Source of the DNA: Bacillus sp. S/N-304-OC-R1
Lineage (GTDB): Bacteria; Bacillota; Bacilli; Bacillales; Cytobacillaceae
Reading direction: 5' to 3'
Length of the DNA stretch: 64,000 bases
Assembly (NCBI RefSeq): GCF_019749375.1
Contig: NZ_JACWFE010000009.1
Span: 124,001 to 188,000, forward strand
In this document: piece after piece, positions 41,473 through 50,216 of the stretch
Layout: every line of letters begins with the position of its first letter
Numbering within the stretch: position 1 is the stretch's first letter
Notes under the pieces: model-generated
Databases searched by the model: none
The model's input: the letters and a program-made list of their open reading frames with translations, nothing else
What the model was told of the DNA's origin: nothing
Position numbers and translations under genes: made by a program

Positions 41473-42756
41473 TTACATATATACTTCTGCAACTTTGGCT
41501 AGCAACGTCTTTGAGGGTGTCTCATACTTAATGTACCCGTCCATCTTAGTTACCCAGTGATTAGCCCCGACATCATACTGGCCGCCATGATCAGGTCTAA
41601 ATCCATATACTCGGTACTGATCTCCCGGTTGTAAGATGCGGACCATTTGCAATTTACCGGCTGCATCTTCAGTCCATAGGTTAATTGGCTTTAAAATTTC
41701 CACACGGCCAATCTGCCCTTTTTTAAACTCTGTTTTCCCCCACATTAGGACTGATTGAGCTTTTTCCTTTAGGTTAAAGGCCCGTACCAATCCATTTACA
41801 TGACCTTGTGCAATCTTATTAATATAAGCATCTTGCTTGAGTTTGGCTGCATCAGCTGCATTATCGATAAAGCCGTTTTCAGTTAGTAAAGCTGGCATTT
41901 TTGATTCACGTAACATATGCAAGTTTCCTTGTTTCTTGCCACGATCTCGGAAGTCAACCTGCTTCATTACCTCTTCGTGTATTGCATTTTGATAAGCAAA
42001 TGTTGCCCCACTGGAATTAGGATAAACAAAGTCTTCATAACCGTATCCGCCTGGTGTAGCATTTATATGAATTGACAATAAAAAGTCAGCTCCCCAAGCA
42101 TTTGCCATATCAGTACGTTGCTTCAGTGATAATGTTTGGTCATCTTCACGACTTAATTTGACAATTACATCTTCATATCTGGTCAGCATATCTCGAATAC
42201 GTTTAGAGATTGTTAAAGTTAGCATTTTTTCCAGTAAACCATTACCAACTGCACCTGGATCAGTCCCACCATGCCCGGGATCAATAAATATTTTTACCAC
42301 TTTATTGACCTCCTTATCATATAAGTATAATTTTAGCTCTTCTATTTTGTTAACTAACTTCTGAGGATATTCTGGATCAGTTGCATAGCCACATTGCCAA
42401 ATGATTTGAGCAGCTTTTTTATAATCTGTGATTCCCCATAATGGCTTATAATGTGGTCTTTTCAAAAACACTCGACTTCGATACTCGAAACACTCTTCAA
42501 GACTATTAAACTTACAAAAATCTGCAACAACTTCAATCCATTTGTCATTAACAAATTCTTTCGTTCTCTTTATATATATAGGACCAGTCCAAGGCGGCTT
42601 AGCTTTTATTCCAAAAAGATTATTTGCATTGACCGCTAACTCTGAATTACCTTTATCACTTTCTAATACAGCTTGGGCAAGAGAGAGAGAAGCCAGAATT
42701 CCTTCTGACTTCATGTATTTAACAGCATAAGGGGCAATCTGTTCAACGAAATTCAT
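41473..42756 (-). CDS. Endolysin: glucosaminidase plus N-acetylmuramoyl-L-alanine amidase
   Basis: About 427 residues with two lytic domains. Residues 1-145 are a glucosaminidase (SLAQAVLESDKGNSELAVNANNLFGIKA, then RPHYKPLWGITDYKKAAQIIWQCGYATDP). Residues 155-330 are an Amidase_3 zinc amidase with IFIDPGHGGTDPGAVG, a catalytic-site segment LLTENGFIDN, and histidines in FLLSIHINA. The C-terminal 90 residues are probably a wall-binding module. ATG 42756 follows AAGGG; TTG 42765 is the alternative. It cleaves peptidoglycan at the end of the lytic cycle once the holin opens the membrane. Confidence 0.92.
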   Translation of the reverse strand: MNFVEQIAPYAVKYMKSEGILASLSLAQAVLESDKGNSELAVNANNLFGIKAKPPWTGPIYIKRTKEFVNDKWIEVVADFCKFNSLEECFEYRSRVFLKRPHYKPLWGITDYKKAAQIIWQCGYATDPEYPQKLVNKIEELKLYLYDKEVNKVVKIFIDPGHGGTDPGAVGNGLLEKMLTLTISKRIRDMLTRYEDVIVKLSREDDQTLSLKQRTDMANAWGADFLLSIHINATPGGYGYEDFVYPNSSGATFAYQNAIHEEVMKQVDFRDRGKKQGNLHMLRESKMPALLTENGFIDNAADAAKLKQDAYINKIAQGHVNGLVRAFNLKEKAQSVLMWGKTEFKKGQIGRVEILKPINLWTEDAAGKLQMVRILQPGDQYRVYGFRPDHGGQYDVGANHWVTKMDGYIKYETPSKTLLAKVAEVYM

Positions 42757-42774
42757 TACATCCAACCCTTCCCT

Positions 42775-43008
42775 TTATTTTTTAGTTATGATTTTCGACT
42801 GATCAAATAGGCCTGCAGCTGAAAGCCCGATCATTAATCCAAACATTATTTGTTCCTCTAAGGTTGAAACATCTACATAAAAAATACCTGCAAGTAATCC
42901 CAAAACTAGAGACACTGCAGGTACATATTTTGCCGGAATCCAATCCATTCTTTTGACAAATTCAGTTAGAGCCAATACTACGGCAATAATAATCGCAATT
43001 TCAAACAT
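42775..43008 (-). CDS. Phage holin
   Basis: A 77-residue protein with two membrane helices (FEIAIIIAVVLALTEFV and VPAVSLVLGLLAGIFYV) and a third hydrophobic segment, ending in a basic tail (DQSKIITKK). Its position directly before the endolysin is that of the holin. The start overlaps the previous stop (TAATG). Confidence 0.85.
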   Translation of the reverse strand: MFEIAIIIAVVLALTEFVKRMDWIPAKYVPAVSLVLGLLAGIFYVDVSTLEEQIMFGLMIGLSAAGLFDQSKIITKK

Positions 43009-43292
43009 TATTTATCATTCTCCTTTTCTAGCATATCTAAGCGCTTATGAGCAGCCTTAGAACTTTCTTCAATTCTTGTAACTCTTTCTCCTAGAGCTGT
43101 AATTTGCCTTTCATTTGCTTTTAAATCGATGCGAATATCATCTACACCTTTACGAATGTATCCCAATTCAGCCTTTAATTCAGCGCTTTCCTGACCATCT
43201 GATTTAATAGCTTTTGATTTATTCAGTGAATATCCCAAAAAAGCAATTGACACTGAAAGAACAGATATAAATACTCCTAATTCGATTGTCAT
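43008..43292 (-). CDS. Holin-associated membrane-anchored coiled-coil protein (XhlA/BhlA-like)
   Basis: A 94-residue protein with an N-terminal membrane helix (ELGVFISVLSVSIAFLGYSL), followed by a long coiled coil (ELKAELGYIRKGVDDIRIDLKANERQ and ALGERVTRIEE). Proteins of this shape accompany holins in Bacillus phages and probably help lysis. It is translationally coupled to the holin gene. Confidence 0.75.
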   Translation of the reverse strand: MTIELGVFISVLSVSIAFLGYSLNKSKAIKSDGQESAELKAELGYIRKGVDDIRIDLKANERQITALGERVTRIEESSKAAHKRLDMLEKENDK

Positions 43293-43317
43293 TTATTCAC
43301 CATCCATAAACAAAATA

Positions 43318-43384
43318 GCCCCGATCGGTTCGGGGCAAAGCTAATTCTTAAAGCAATAAAAAGAGCTCTACTAAGAGCTCTTAA
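43318..43384 (-). terminator. Two consecutive terminators
   Basis: AAGAGCTC/GAGCTCTT (43,361-43,382) and GCCCCG/CGGGGC (43,318-43,336), each followed by T-rich sequence on the minus strand. They end transcription of the secreted-protein gene just before the holin pair. Confidence 0.75.
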
Positions 43385-43399
43385 AAATTTAAGTTCTAA

Positions 43400-44344
43400 T
43401 TATCCTAGTGGAATAATCAAATTAATTGTATTATATTCATCTTTTATACCTTCTTCAACAATTACTCTGTCTCTGTCCCTACGCGAACTCTCAACTTGAA
43501 GTTCGAAAATGTTAGATTCTACAGAATTTCCATTAATGAAATGTTTATATTGTACCAAAGGATTTTCATAAAAAATTGGTATAAAAGAATCATCATCTGT
43601 TTTTATAGTAATGTATTTTTTATCACCGATTTTACCATACGAAGCAAGCAAACCTTCAGTGACTGTAACAGTTTGCGGTGTTGTCTCTTCTTCCGTCGGA
43701 GGTGTTGTGTTATCATCGCTTGGCGGTGGTGTTGTCTCATCTTCCGTTGGTGGCGTTGAACCTTCTTCTGGTGCTTCTGTTTCTACAGGAAGTTCTTCTT
43801 CAATAACTGGCGGTTCTTGAATTTGCGGATCCTTTACTGCACCATCAACAATATTTTCAAATCTACCTTTTGCGTTTTCGTAGTTTGTAATAATATCTGA
43901 AGCTTTTGCACCATTTGGAATTACTAATTCAGCAATTTTAGTTCCTTCTTTCACAACTATACGTGCATCCTTATTAGTAACTTCAAGTTTGTGAATGTCA
44001 CCAGCAGTATTCACAGCCACTTTTGAACCTGTGGAGATAATAAGATCTGTAATGTTACCCTTGCCGATTAGTTCCACATTATTTTGAGCTGCAACTTCAA
44101 GAATTTGAACATTAGCATTAATTTCAACAATTGTTGCACCATTAGTTATGATCAATTTTGGAATTAATACTCCTTCTTCAGCATTTATTATTGAATCCTC
44201 AGAAATCGTTAATTCCTCAATTTGATTACTTTTTTCGATGTTTACAACTGACAATTCTTTTGCTGATGCAAACGAAGATTGAAAAACAAAAAGAAAAATC
44301 ATAAAGCTAACTAGACTTAATACTTTTGCAATAGATTTTATCAT
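43400..44344 (-). CDS. Secreted protein with beta-rich domain and Pro/Thr/Glu linker
   Basis: A 314-residue exported protein. The signal peptide (FMIFLFVFQSSFASA) ends at an AxA-type site. Residues 28-165 consist of short beta repeats (LIITNGATIVEINANVQILEV, VELIGKGNITDLIIS, ARIVVKEGTKIAELVIPNGAKA). They resemble the beta-strand ladders next to SLH domains in Firmicute surface proteins. A low-complexity Pro/Thr/Glu linker spans about 175-230, then a charged C-terminal domain. There is no anchor motif. GGAGGTAACAT precedes ATG 44344. It sits between the tail-fibre and lysis genes with its own terminators, so it is likely an accessory (lysogenic-conversion) gene. Confidence 0.65.
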   Translation of the reverse strand: MIKSIAKVLSLVSFMIFLFVFQSSFASAKELSVVNIEKSNQIEELTISEDSIINAEEGVLIPKLIITNGATIVEINANVQILEVAAQNNVELIGKGNITDLIISTGSKVAVNTAGDIHKLEVTNKDARIVVKEGTKIAELVIPNGAKASDIITNYENAKGRFENIVDGAVKDPQIQEPPVIEEELPVETEAPEEGSTPPTEDETTPPPSDDNTTPPTEEETTPQTVTVTEGLLASYGKIGDKKYITIKTDDDSFIPIFYENPLVQYKHFINGNSVESNIFELQVESSRRDRDRVIVEEGIKDEYNTINLIIPLG

Positions 44345-44558
44345 ATGTTACCTCCTTCTTTTTTACTATTACGAAAGGAATTTTAGCACCATTTTTTTCC
44401 CTTGTATATAAAATTTTCTAACAATACTAATATTTTTCTCTTATTAACTTCAATAGACAATATTAGTTCCAAGCAAGCTACAGTTTTGAAGTCATTAAAA
44501 GTCACCTATTTCTAGGTGTTAGTTGCTGCACATTTTCGTCCTGATGAGACATAAAGAA

Positions 44559-44583
44559 AAGCACTCTTGATTGAGAGTGCTTA
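44559..44583 (-). terminator. Terminator of the DUF4177 gene
   Basis: AAGCACTCT/AGAGTGCTT stem followed by T-rich sequence on the minus strand. Confidence 0.85.
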
Positions 44584-44587
44584 GAGA

Positions 44588-44794
44588 TTATTTTTCTCTT
44601 TTTAAAATGAATTTAATCCTTGGAACATCTAGGGATACATCTCCATCAGAACCAGATCCCTCTACCATAGGAATACTCGAAACCAATTCCCATCCTTCAT
44701 TTCCCAAATTCGATAATAGGTTTTGTAAACCCTCATCGTTATTGTATAGACCTCGTTCATTGTATGCTAATACTTTATACTCCCATTTTTTCAT
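44588..44794 (-). CDS. DUF4177 family protein
   Basis: A 68-residue protein beginning MKKWEYKVLAYNERG and containing LLSNLGNEGWELVSSIPMVEG, the DUF4177 signature. AAAGGAGTGATAGA fixes ATG 44794 over a longer frame. The function is unknown. It is the last gene before the strong terminator at 44,559. Confidence 0.82.
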   Translation of the reverse strand: MKKWEYKVLAYNERGLYNNDEGLQNLLSNLGNEGWELVSSIPMVEGSGSDGDVSLDVPRIKFILKREK

Positions 44795-44887
44795 TCTATC
44801 ACTCCTTTCATCTATAACAATGTTCGACAAGGAATGATAAAATCCTGCTAATAGATGTTCTTATGACATCTATTTCTTTTTTAATTT

Positions 44888-45028
44888 TTAAGCACTCGTG
44901 GCTGCGCGTCTATCTAATTCCTTTTTTACATCAGCTTTTAAAAACGCTGGTACCGCAATTTCACCCGGTTTTGGGTTTTCTAATACCCTTAATCCTAATT
45001 CCACTAAGTCAGCATACAATGTTACCAT
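44888..45028 (-). CDS. XkdX/CD1375-like small phage protein
   Basis: A 46-residue gene. ATG 45028 has AAAGGAG upstream. The product starts VTLYADLVELGLRVLENP and then PGEIAVPAFLKADVKKELD. Short proteins of this pattern follow tail-fibre genes in PBSX-like phages (XkdX, CD1375 family). The role is unknown. Confidence 0.65.
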   Translation of the reverse strand: MVTLYADLVELGLRVLENPKPGEIAVPAFLKADVKKELDRRAATSA

Positions 45029-45029
45029 C

Positions 45030-45452
45030 CTACAACACTCCTTTTATAGTTAATGTTTCTATTAGTTCTGCTAATGCAAGTTGATTACTAATCTTGTCCA
45101 TTTCCTGCTTTTCAATAGTCTCTGCTAATGCAAGTTGAAGAGTTAATTTTTCTTGCTCTAATAATTCAATTCTTTCACCTGAGGTTGGTTCCCTCGGAGG
45201 TTCTTCTATTATTCTTTCATTCCCAAAAACAATTTCACCATTTTGGACCTTGAATTCATGTGTATATGTTTTTTGAATAGTAGTCTCATCATCAAGCCAT
45301 ATTTCGCTGTATTCTTCATTTTTCCCACCGAAATGTTTAACAACATACTCATAACTATCCTTAGTATTAAATAACTCTGTTGTGAAAAACGATGATATGG
45401 TTTCTTGCAATAATGGTTCACCGTTTGATTTTTTATAAATAATTAAATGCAT
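45030..45452 (-). CDS. Tail-fibre-associated protein with coiled coil (XkdW-position)
   Basis: A 140-residue protein. The N-terminus looks globular (LIIYKKSNGEPLLQETISSFF, then EYSEIWLDDETTIQKTYTHEF). The last 45 residues are a coiled coil with a duplicated LALAE-IE segment (LQLALAETIE and NQLALAELIE). It takes the XkdW slot between fibre and XkdX. It may be a fibre chaperone; this is inferred from location only. Confidence 0.6.
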   Translation of the reverse strand: MHLIIYKKSNGEPLLQETISSFFTTELFNTKDSYEYVVKHFGGKNEEYSEIWLDDETTIQKTYTHEFKVQNGEIVFGNERIIEEPPREPTSGERIELLEQEKLTLQLALAETIEKQEMDKISNQLALAELIETLTIKGVL

Positions 45453-45466
45453 GTTATCCTCCTTTT

Positions 45467-46198
45467 TTAAGAAAATGCTGACCAGTAATAGACTGTTTCA
45501 CTACAGTTTAAACCATAATCTGATGTGCTGTTTAGAATAAATCCGTCTTGAGTTATACCTCCAACTGTTCCAAAATTGGCAACGGTAGAAGCAGTTGGAT
45601 TTGTACCACCAAAGTAAGTAAATCCTTTCTCGAATCCAGCCATTATCCCACTGTAATAAGTATATATATTACCTGTACGCCCAGCAGTTATCATGACAAA
45701 TTTTGGTGTAAAGCCGATATTAATTTTTTTTCCCTTTATCCCATCACCTACATAGCTTCCTTCTGCTGATTTTCCAACCCCTAAACTTGCAAGGTCTGGA
45801 ACTTGTGCAAGTAGAATTTTTTTTGAAGCATCTAGTGTTGCAACACCATTCGCAGCACCTTTTTCAGAGTTTTGAACGGCTGAATCTGCCTTGTCTAAAG
45901 ACGTTTGAACTGAACTTGCTAAATCTGTTTTAGGGATTCCTGTTCCTGGCTTAGCGTACTTTCCATTCCAAGAAGTCCTTTCGCCAGTCTTTAAGTGCTT
46001 CTCTTCATCCGCCAAATGCGTAGCAAGATCCTGTCTTAAAGTGGCTAGTTCCTGCTCAGTTGCACCGGAGTTTATAGCATCCTGTAAAGTTTTAAGGATT
46101 CTATCAATAGTGTCCATGTTATTATTCTGATCACATACGTTATAAAACTCGTCTTGATCAGGCTTAATTAAATTGAAATTAGTTGTGTTACCAGGCAT
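45467..46198 (-). CDS. Phage tail fibre/structural protein (XkdV-like)
   Basis: A 243-residue protein. NFNLIKPDQDEFYNVCDQNNNMDTIDRILKTL is the conserved N-terminus that joins baseplate proteins in Bacillus and Clostridium phages. The middle is helical and then comes a repeat-rich linker (EKGAANGVATLDASKKI). The C-terminal part (FTPKFVMITAGRTGNIYTYY) is probably the receptor-binding tip. Much shorter than XkdV, so only the framework is comparable. Confidence 0.75.
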   Translation of the reverse strand: MPGNTTNFNLIKPDQDEFYNVCDQNNNMDTIDRILKTLQDAINSGATEQELATLRQDLATHLADEEKHLKTGERTSWNGKYAKPGTGIPKTDLASSVQTSLDKADSAVQNSEKGAANGVATLDASKKILLAQVPDLASLGVGKSAEGSYVGDGIKGKKINIGFTPKFVMITAGRTGNIYTYYSGIMAGFEKGFTYFGGTNPTASTVANFGTVGGITQDGFILNSTSDYGLNCSETVYYWSAFS

Positions 46199-46746
46199 TA
46201 GTTCAACACCTCTTCTCTTAATTGCCTGTGAGTAAATGCTGATAATTGAGCGTGTGTATACTGTGTAAATTTTAAATACTGATTGTATCGAAGCTCCACT
46301 GTAAGGACCATATTTTGTGGTGTAATACGTTCCAACATGACAACAACTGCATCGAATTGCCCCTTAACAGTCAATTCAATTTTTACACTTAGTGTTTTTG
46401 CTGCAACATCTCTCTTAAGCTCATATTGTCCTGCACCTAGTAGGCTGTCTAGTAATTGCTTTAAAACTCGATTAGTATACGGCGCTTGTTCTTGAAAACG
46501 CGTTAAGATCCGGAATTGTCTTGTTGCCAAAGTATCAGTAGCCGGCACATTAAGTTTTAACATCTTTTCATAACGCGCTGCCCCTTTTTCATTAGCAGAA
46601 ATGACGAATTGATTATTAAGTGTATTTTCAATTTCTTGCCATACACTTTCTAAAACAGGGTTTTCTACATTTGCTATCTGAACCAATTCTTTAATTTCAT
46701 GAAGCACGGGTGGTAAATAACCTAATATATTTACTTCTCTAGCCAC
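46198..46746 (-). CDS. xkdU: Baseplate protein XkdU/YmfQ family (DUF2313)
   Basis: A 182-residue protein of the YmfQ/XkdU family. REVNILGYLPPVLHEIKELVQIANVENP is the family start, and ARYEKMLKLNVPATDTLATRQFRILTRFQEQAPYTNRVL the core. It caps the baseplate wedge above XkdT. It overlaps xkdT by 8 bp, and its stop overlaps the fibre start. Confidence 0.88.
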   Translation of the reverse strand: MAREVNILGYLPPVLHEIKELVQIANVENPVLESVWQEIENTLNNQFVISANEKGAARYEKMLKLNVPATDTLATRQFRILTRFQEQAPYTNRVLKQLLDSLLGAGQYELKRDVAAKTLSVKIELTVKGQFDAVVVMLERITPQNMVLTVELRYNQYLKFTQYTHAQLSAFTHRQLREEVLN

Positions 46747-47833
46747 TTACAACACCCCGTTTCGGTATTGATTCTTTATCCAGCGCAATGTTTGATTGAG
46801 CTCCATTTAACATTGTATTCGCTATATCTAGAACACCGGGCGCACCTAAAATCCTAGTTTCAATATGCGAGATACGAACGATTAAGCCTGCATGATCTTC
46901 TTCATATGTTTGAGCTTGTGCCCATTGTTCGGCCAACTCTTTAAAATAGCCATCAATTATCGGAAGTACGTTTGGCTCAACGTCTTCCCATACCCATCCA
47001 TCTTGAAGAGTGATATTTGTGGCAATATTAATTACTGTTTCATTTACCCCAAAAACCGTGACAATGTGATCTATTGGCGCAATCCCTAAACCTTCCCCTT
47101 GAGCACCTAATGGATCCACTGCTTCTTGCACTTCGTCAACTAGCGTTTTTGATGGCTTTTCAAACTGCGAATTAATAATCACTAACTTAGTTGTACCTCC
47201 ACCATTCCAGGCCCGATAAACTCGCACTCCACCTACTCCAGGAAGATTTTTAACTTTATCTTTATAATCTTTTCTATTCCCACCGAAGGCAGTAGAATCA
47301 AAGCTATTAAAATAGCGTTTACGAAATTCTTCTGTATCTTCTTCATCTTCTCCTGGAATAAGGACCTCAGTTAATTCAGCACTTGTTAAACCGTCAATAT
47401 AATCAATTGGTATAAGTTGACCAAAAAATAGATTGCCAATATTGCCTGCTGTTTCACATTCCAAAATAAACTCGCCAAGTGCAATTTTTTCGATTACCTC
47501 ATAATTTAATTCATCTAAACTAAAACGAGAGTTGATGGGCACATCTATATTAAATACTCCTTTTAGTCGAGCTTTTGTTGCATTAGCAGGTTCTAACCCT
47601 TTTTCTTTTGCTCGACGAATTAAATATTCGCGAGGTGCTGTATCAGCGAAAACGAGGTCAACCATGTTTTTTAATGTGAAAAGCATTTGAATTGTTTCAG
47701 CACTGTTAGCAGCTGTCGCATTAAAAATTAAAGATGTGCCCTCACGAGTATCCAAAGATGGATCGACTCCAGCAAGCTTTTGAGCCATTAAATCTTCATA
47801 AGATATATCCAAATTAAGAGGTTCAGCCATCAA
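46739..47833 (-). CDS. xkdT: Baseplate J-like wedge protein XkdT
   Basis: A 364-residue Baseplate_J protein. DPSLDTREGTSLIFNATAANSAE at the start and PGEDEEDTEEFRKRYFNSFDSTAFGGNRKDYKDKVKNLPGVGGVRVYR in the middle are diagnostic. It forms the wedge that links the tail hub to the fibres of contractile tails. It overlaps xkdS by 4 bp. Confidence 0.93.
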   Translation of the reverse strand: MMAEPLNLDISYEDLMAQKLAGVDPSLDTREGTSLIFNATAANSAETIQMLFTLKNMVDLVFADTAPREYLIRRAKEKGLEPANATKARLKGVFNIDVPINSRFSLDELNYEVIEKIALGEFILECETAGNIGNLFFGQLIPIDYIDGLTSAELTEVLIPGEDEEDTEEFRKRYFNSFDSTAFGGNRKDYKDKVKNLPGVGGVRVYRAWNGGGTTKLVIINSQFEKPSKTLVDEVQEAVDPLGAQGEGLGIAPIDHIVTVFGVNETVINIATNITLQDGWVWEDVEPNVLPIIDGYFKELAEQWAQAQTYEEDHAGLIVRISHIETRILGAPGVLDIANTMLNGAQSNIALDKESIPKRGVVSG

Positions 47834-48255
47834 TATTCCACCTCTTTTACCTGTGTAAATTCTCCATAAATGCTATGGACCGTAAATGTGACATGAACTT
47901 TCTTCTTTTTAACATCAAAAATAAAGTTATCAACTGAATTAATCCGATCATCCTGCATAAGACATTCCTTGATTCTTCTCTTTATTTCAGGTAATACATA
48001 GGCTGTTGGCTTTCCAAATAAGTCTTTAAATTCCACTCCGAAAATCCACGAATAGATGATGTAGTCATATCTTTCAATATTAAGCATTAAAAAAATCGCT
48101 TGTTTCAGTGCTTCAATTTCATCAACGAAGCCTAAACAGCGATCTTTATCCATATATAATTTAAAATTTTTAGTCGGTGGTGGTAAAGCTTCTTCAAAAT
48201 CCTCTATTAAACCATCATTAACTTGAGGGATCATTTTACCACCTCTTTGTCCCAT
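47830..48255 (-). CDS. xkdS: Baseplate protein XkdS (DUF2634, gp25-like)
   Basis: A 141-residue protein with NFKLYMDKDRCLGFVDEIEALKQAIFLMLNIERYDYIIYSWIFGVEFKDL, the DUF2634 pattern of XkdS. It corresponds to the gp25-like wedge component of contractile tails. It overlaps both neighbours. Confidence 0.9.
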   Translation of the reverse strand: MGQRGGKMIPQVNDGLIEDFEEALPPPTKNFKLYMDKDRCLGFVDEIEALKQAIFLMLNIERYDYIIYSWIFGVEFKDLFGKPTAYVLPEIKRRIKECLMQDDRINSVDNFIFDVKKKKVHVTFTVHSIYGEFTQVKEVEY

Positions 48256-48608
48256 ACAATGTATCTTTGGCCGCCCTGCATTTTCACCAACATTACTGTA
48301 TCCCCAACTTTAAGAGCATTATGGACAATAAACTTTTTTCGTCCTTCATATTCATGAGAGTGACCTTCCGCGACTTCCGTTACATGATCAACACTCATCT
48401 CAATCTCGTAATCTCGAACATTTCTAGTCAGTATTAGCTGAGCAGTAGTTAGTTCCTTTTTTTGTTCAACATTAACTTTTAGTGGTGAAACACTAGTTAC
48501 TTGGCCAAATTCGATAGCAGTTAGATCAATTGCTCCCATTGCTTCTCTTGCTGCCTTTTTGATTAAAATTACAATGTCATCCATATTACGCAACGAAATC
48601 ACCGCCAA
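48231..48608 (-). CDS. xkdR: Baseplate protein XkdR (DUF2577)
   Basis: A 125-residue OB-fold-type protein. FGQVTSVSPLKVNVEQKKELT at the N-terminus and GDTVMLVKMQGGQRYIVWDKEV at the end match the DUF2577 family. It probably forms the spike base in the hub. It overlaps xkdQ and xkdS. Confidence 0.9.
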   Translation of the reverse strand: MAVISLRNMDDIVILIKKAAREAMGAIDLTAIEFGQVTSVSPLKVNVEQKKELTTAQLILTRNVRDYEIEMSVDHVTEVAEGHSHEYEGRKKFIVHNALKVGDTVMLVKMQGGQRYIVWDKEVVK

Positions 48609-49545
48609 TTAGCTTCAAATCCATGAAATGCTCGTTTTCGTTAAATGAATGCTTAGCGGAATCTACAAGCATATAGTTCATGATTTTAATATCATCCAAA
48701 TCAAGTTTTACTACTAACATATTGCCACCGCGAACATAAATATTTCCAAATGCCTTTTTTATGCTTAGATTTCTTGTTTTTCGATTATAAAGGGACAACA
48801 ATACATCTGCTTTGACTTTACCATTCGTTGATTCCTGAATGGTTTCAAAGTACTGCAAAATTCCAAAGCGGTTTTGATTGTTACTGTCTTGAGCAACATA
48901 GATTTCACGCTTACCGGTTTTATCATTTTCATAAGAAAGCTTAATTTTGTTGTAAGTATTCGAATCAATTGATGAGGTGTAATCAAAATTCTCTCCGGTT
49001 TCCTCATCGATTAGCACGTCCAATTTCATTTTTTCAAGGGCTCTGAGAGTCAACTTCCCGAAGTTATCATATAGGATATACATTTTCTTCGTATTATCCA
49101 GTGTAAGATCTAGCGCGTTCTGAAACATGTCGAAAAGCTCTTTATTATCCTCTACTCGACTAGCAATCTTAAAACCTGTATCCTCAATTGTTCCAGTGTT
49201 CAAACGGAAGTCCGCAGCTACCATTTTTATAAATTCAGAAGCTGTTTTGTTTGTATAAACATAGGTATCTTTATTTTTCAAATAGCGAAGCTGGTCATAG
49301 GCTGTTACATTTATTAGACCATCTTTTGAGCTCTTTTTAGTGAAGACAAACCCATAAAATATGTTCTTACCGTCCTTTTTAAAACTGACGGGATTTCCTT
49401 CTTCAAAACTTAGCGCTTCATCTTTTAATACACTGAATGTCAATTTGCCAGGTACGTTTTTTCTGGCTGTCTCCCAAACTATCCCCTCCTCCACGGCGGG
49501 CATCATCAATTTTGATCCATTTTGAATAATCAACTCAATGCTCAA
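48586..49545 (-). CDS. xkdQ: Baseplate hub protein XkdQ
   Basis: A 319-residue hub protein of the gpD/XkdQ family. PAVEEGIVWETARKNVPGKLTFSVLKDEALSFEEGNPVSF, then FYGFVFTKKSSKDGLINVTAYDQLRYLKNKDTYVYTNKTASEF, are typical. It forms the central tail hub that the tape measure meets. It overlaps xkdP by 4 bp. Confidence 0.9.
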   Translation of the reverse strand: MSIELIIQNGSKLMMPAVEEGIVWETARKNVPGKLTFSVLKDEALSFEEGNPVSFKKDGKNIFYGFVFTKKSSKDGLINVTAYDQLRYLKNKDTYVYTNKTASEFIKMVAADFRLNTGTIEDTGFKIASRVEDNKELFDMFQNALDLTLDNTKKMYILYDNFGKLTLRALEKMKLDVLIDEETGENFDYTSSIDSNTYNKIKLSYENDKTGKREIYVAQDSNNQNRFGILQYFETIQESTNGKVKADVLLSLYNRKTRNLSIKKAFGNIYVRGGNMLVVKLDLDDIKIMNYMLVDSAKHSFNENEHFMDLKLIGGDFVA

Positions 49546-50216
49546 AATTTAATCACCTGCCCCGGATAAATAAGGTTTGGATTTTTAATATTGTTTTTCT
49601 TCGCAATCTCCGGATACTTCGAACCATCACCTAAGTAACTCTTGCAAAGCGCCCACAATGTATCACCTTTAACAACTTTATGAGACTGAGGCGGAGGGGG
49701 AGCACTTGTTGTTGCTCTTGGCTGAGTAGTCTTAGCAATTGGCTTTACATTTGCGGCTGCAGAAGCACTTGGCTTTTTGACTTCAATAACCTTGGTGCCA
49801 TAATCCCGATATTGTTTCAATTGAATTGAAACTACAACGTCAAAGCCATAATCTGCATTCTCCTTGATTGTGTATTCTTCCAACGAAACTTTCATATTTG
49901 TATCAAATAATAAATCGCCACTCGGTTTTAATCGAGAGACGATAAATTGAAAGGGTTTATTATCAATCTTTAACTTTTCAAGCTTATCTAAATAGTAAGT
50001 TGCTGGTTGAAAGCCATCGGGATAAACGGCAAAAGGATACTTCGAATTTGGTAGTAATAGATCAAAAGAAAGTTCGGTTAATCCAGCCTTCTTAAGCAAA
50101 TTAACCTCCCCTTCATTGATCAATGTAATTGTAGTATTCTTGTTCCTTATCTTCGTATCTAAGCTAGAAGGAGCAACTGGAAGCTGTACACTATCTATAA
50201 AGAAGTTATATGCCAT
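49542..50216 (-). CDS. xkdP: LysM-domain tail protein XkdP
   Basis: A 224-residue protein. The N-terminal part is of the XkdP/gp53-like family (DLLLPNSKYPFAVYPDGFQPATYYLDKLEKL). A linker rich in Ala/Pro/Thr leads to a C-terminal LysM domain (HKVVKGDTLWALCKSYLGDGSKYPEIAKKNNIKNPNLIYPGQVIKF). It bridges tape measure and hub, and LysM may touch peptidoglycan during infection. Confidence 0.92.
   Translation of the reverse strand: MAYNFFIDSVQLPVAPSSLDTKIRNKNTTITLINEGEVNLLKKAGLTELSFDLLLPNSKYPFAVYPDGFQPATYYLDKLEKLKIDNKPFQFIVSRLKPSGDLLFDTNMKVSLEEYTIKENADYGFDVVVSIQLKQYRDYGTKVIEVKKPSASAAANVKPIAKTTQPRATTSAPPPPQSHKVVKGDTLWALCKSYLGDGSKYPEIAKKNNIKNPNLIYPGQVIKF

Noticed and set aside
43496-43820. Plus-strand frames rich in Ser/Gly/Val/Cys over the secreted-protein gene
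   Set aside because: Antisense of the Pro/Thr/Glu linker. The composition is a mirror of that repeat, not a gene.
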